Source of the DNA: CAZCAC01 sp964496575
GTDB taxonomy: Bacteria; Planctomycetota; UBA1135; GCA-002686595
DNA: 64,000 nt
NCBI GenBank assembly: GCA_964496575.1
Contig: CAZCAC010000039.1
Location: 4,464-68,463 of the forward strand
Direction of reading: 5' to 3'
Part shown: one piece after another, positions 63,037 to 64,000 of the stretch
Numbering within the stretch: position 1 is the stretch's first letter
How the letters are laid out: each line of letters opens with the position of its first letter
Position numbers and translations under genes: made by a program
Notes under the pieces: generated by a model
The model's input: only the letters and a program-made list of their open reading frames with translations
Told to the model about the DNA's origin: nothing
Database searches by the model: none

Positions 63037-63729
63037 ATGGCCCCGAGCAACCCCAAGGAAACCGCCGGCCGCCAGGCCGCCGAGATGGTCCAGGACGGCA
63101 TGACGATCGGCCTCGGCACCGGCTCCACGGCCCACTTCACCCTGGTCCGCCTCGCCGAACGGATTCGCGAGGAGGGGCTCTCCCTGCGAGGTGTGCCGAC
63201 CTCGGTCGACACCGAGGAGAAGGCCGCCCAAATGGGGATTCCTACGGTCGGCCTTCACGAGGTGGAATCGCTCGACGTGACCATCGACGGCGCCGACGAG
63301 GTCGACGGCGATTTCCAGCTGATCAAGGGGGGCGGAGGGGCCCTCCTGCGCGAGAAGGTGGTCGCCTCGATCACCGCCCGACAGATCATCGTCGTCGGGC
63401 GCGACAAGCTGGTCGACCGCCTGGGGCGCGGCTTCCTGCTCCCCGTCGAGGTGATCCCCTTCGCCGTGCCGGTGGTGGGGCGTGCCCTCGAGGCCCTCGG
63501 CTGCGAACCGGTGAAGCGGATGTCGGGCCGCGACGAGTCCTTCGTCACCGACAACCACAACGTGATCCTCGACTGCCGCTTCCCCGACGGGATCGAGCAG
63601 CCCGCCGAGATGGAGCGGGCGATCGGGGCGGTCCCCGGCGTGGTCGAGAGCGGGCTGTTCGTCGACCTGACCCACGTGGTGGTGGTCGGTGAGGCGGACG
63701 GCAGCGCCACGGTGATCGAGAAAGGCTAG
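63037..63729 (+). CDS. rpiA: Ribose-5-phosphate isomerase A
   Basis: 230 residues, normal RpiA length. It interconverts ribose-5-phosphate and ribulose-5-phosphate. The phosphate-binding segment IGLGTGSTAHF (about 24-34), the catalytic DVTIDGADEVDG, LIKGGGGALLREKVVA and VVGRDKLVDRLG are all present. Its product ribulose-5-phosphate is also the KdsD substrate. It diverges from feoA across 181 bp. Confidence 0.96.
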   Translation: MAPSNPKETAGRQAAEMVQDGMTIGLGTGSTAHFTLVRLAERIREEGLSLRGVPTSVDTEEKAAQMGIPTVGLHEVESLDVTIDGADEVDGDFQLIKGGGGALLREKVVASITARQIIVVGRDKLVDRLGRGFLLPVEVIPFAVPVVGRALEALGCEPVKRMSGRDESFVTDNHNVILDCRFPDGIEQPAEMERAIGAVPGVVESGLFVDLTHVVVVGEADGSATVIEKG

Positions 63730-64000
63730 GGCGCGGGGCTGGAGAGCCCGAGAACCTCTCCCAGGAGAGGAACACTCATCCGGATCCGCCCCACGGAATC
63801 TCGAACGAAGGGGCAAGCCCGGGCTCCGGGGCACTCCCTTGCGGAAAACGCGATTCGGGCGTCTCCTTTAAGGACCATGCGGGAGCTGGGCTCGTCACTC
63901 GCGCCGGGCCCGGGACCCCCCCGACCCAGGAGAAGGAGTACCCACTGTGCAACCCGGCACATGGGTAACAGATCTGTCCGGGGACATAGGTAACACATTC
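63730..64000. other. Right-edge intergenic region with possible IS end
   Basis: No gene supported. The last 45 bases hold two near-identical 12-mers, ACATGGGTAACA (63959-63970) and ACATAGGTAACA (63984-63995), spaced 25 bp. Such repeats with a GTCCGGGGACA-type core resemble, from memory, sequences upstream of transposase genes of IS481-like elements. The window ends before this can be tested. Confidence 0.35.

Noticed and set aside
63726..63998. 90-codon minus-strand open frame after rpiA
   Set aside because: It runs through the putative IS-end repeat and has no domain; composition looks non-coding.

Overview
The window is GC-rich, gene-dense bacterial chromosome from a diderm with LPS-type machinery (kdsD-kdsC-lptC-like genes, a Phenol_MetA_deg-type outer-membrane protein, a DsbD-like protein). 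A secreted protein with a Cys-rich C-terminal segment (CFGN, CPCGN), a secreted type I sulfatase and several large signal-peptide proteins of unknown function suggest a deep-branching planctomycete-like lineage. This is inferred from memory of such proteins, not from a search. A 100-N gap flanked by an exact 55-bp duplication shows the sequence is a scaffolded draft, probably metagenomic. Many genes start with GTG or TTG, and same-strand neighbours often overlap by 1-4 bp.

Layout. 1-4138 (minus): kdsD, kdsC and a giant LptC-like protein cut by the left edge. 4236-10073 (plus): M50 protease, scpA, trxA, fmt, rsmB, a small membrane protein and an SDR enzyme. 10084-19940 (minus): replication block read as parA, nifS-like desulfurase, dnaA, candidate origin, dnaN, dciA-like, gyrB, then a stand-alone MshEN-like protein; recF is absent. 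20277-23363 (plus): a two-gene cassette (frame-broken sulfatase and secreted protein) flanked by 46-bp direct repeats. 23399-28132 (minus): bshC, pyrF, hemW and an RpoD-family sigma factor. 28358-29668 (plus): an unusual protein ending in an HPr domain. 29675-31089 (minus): a metallophosphoesterase and a membrane protein, then the gap.

31466-32383 (plus): parB, followed by a perfect parS palindrome in a hairpin-rich spacer. 32648-33703 (minus): membrane-anchored cyclophilin. 34144-39568 (plus): a degenerate zincin-like protein, a large protein ending in a GspG-like pseudopilin domain, a DUF374 acyltransferase and a DUF72 protein. 39581-43797 (minus): outer-membrane protein, CstA and cystathionine beta-synthase. 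43918-56159 (plus): RNase HIII, dapF, M48 protease, eIF2B-like protein, gyrA, yqeY-like, murJ and class II nrdJ. 56364-57017 (minus): secreted hypothetical. 57084-60384 (plus): CDF transporter and DsbD-like protein with a duplicated sensor domain. 60409-62855 (minus): feoB and feoA with a Fur-like box. 63037-63729 (plus): rpiA. The right edge holds a short repeat that may mark the end of an insertion sequence.

The genes fit an origin-proximal housekeeping region: initiation (DnaA, DnaN, DciA), topology (GyrA, GyrB), segregation (ParA, ParB, parS, ScpA) and dNTP supply (NrdJ). Envelope genes (Kds/Lpt, MurJ, DapF), redox and thiol genes (TrxA, BshC, DsbD-like) and iron uptake (FeoAB) lie alongside. 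I see no CRISPR array, prophage, rRNA or convincing tRNA. The best unusual candidates are the giant LptC-like protein, the HPr fusion, the GspG fusion beside a pseudo-zincin, the repeat-flanked sulfatase cassette with a C9 frame break, and the hairpin cluster around parS.
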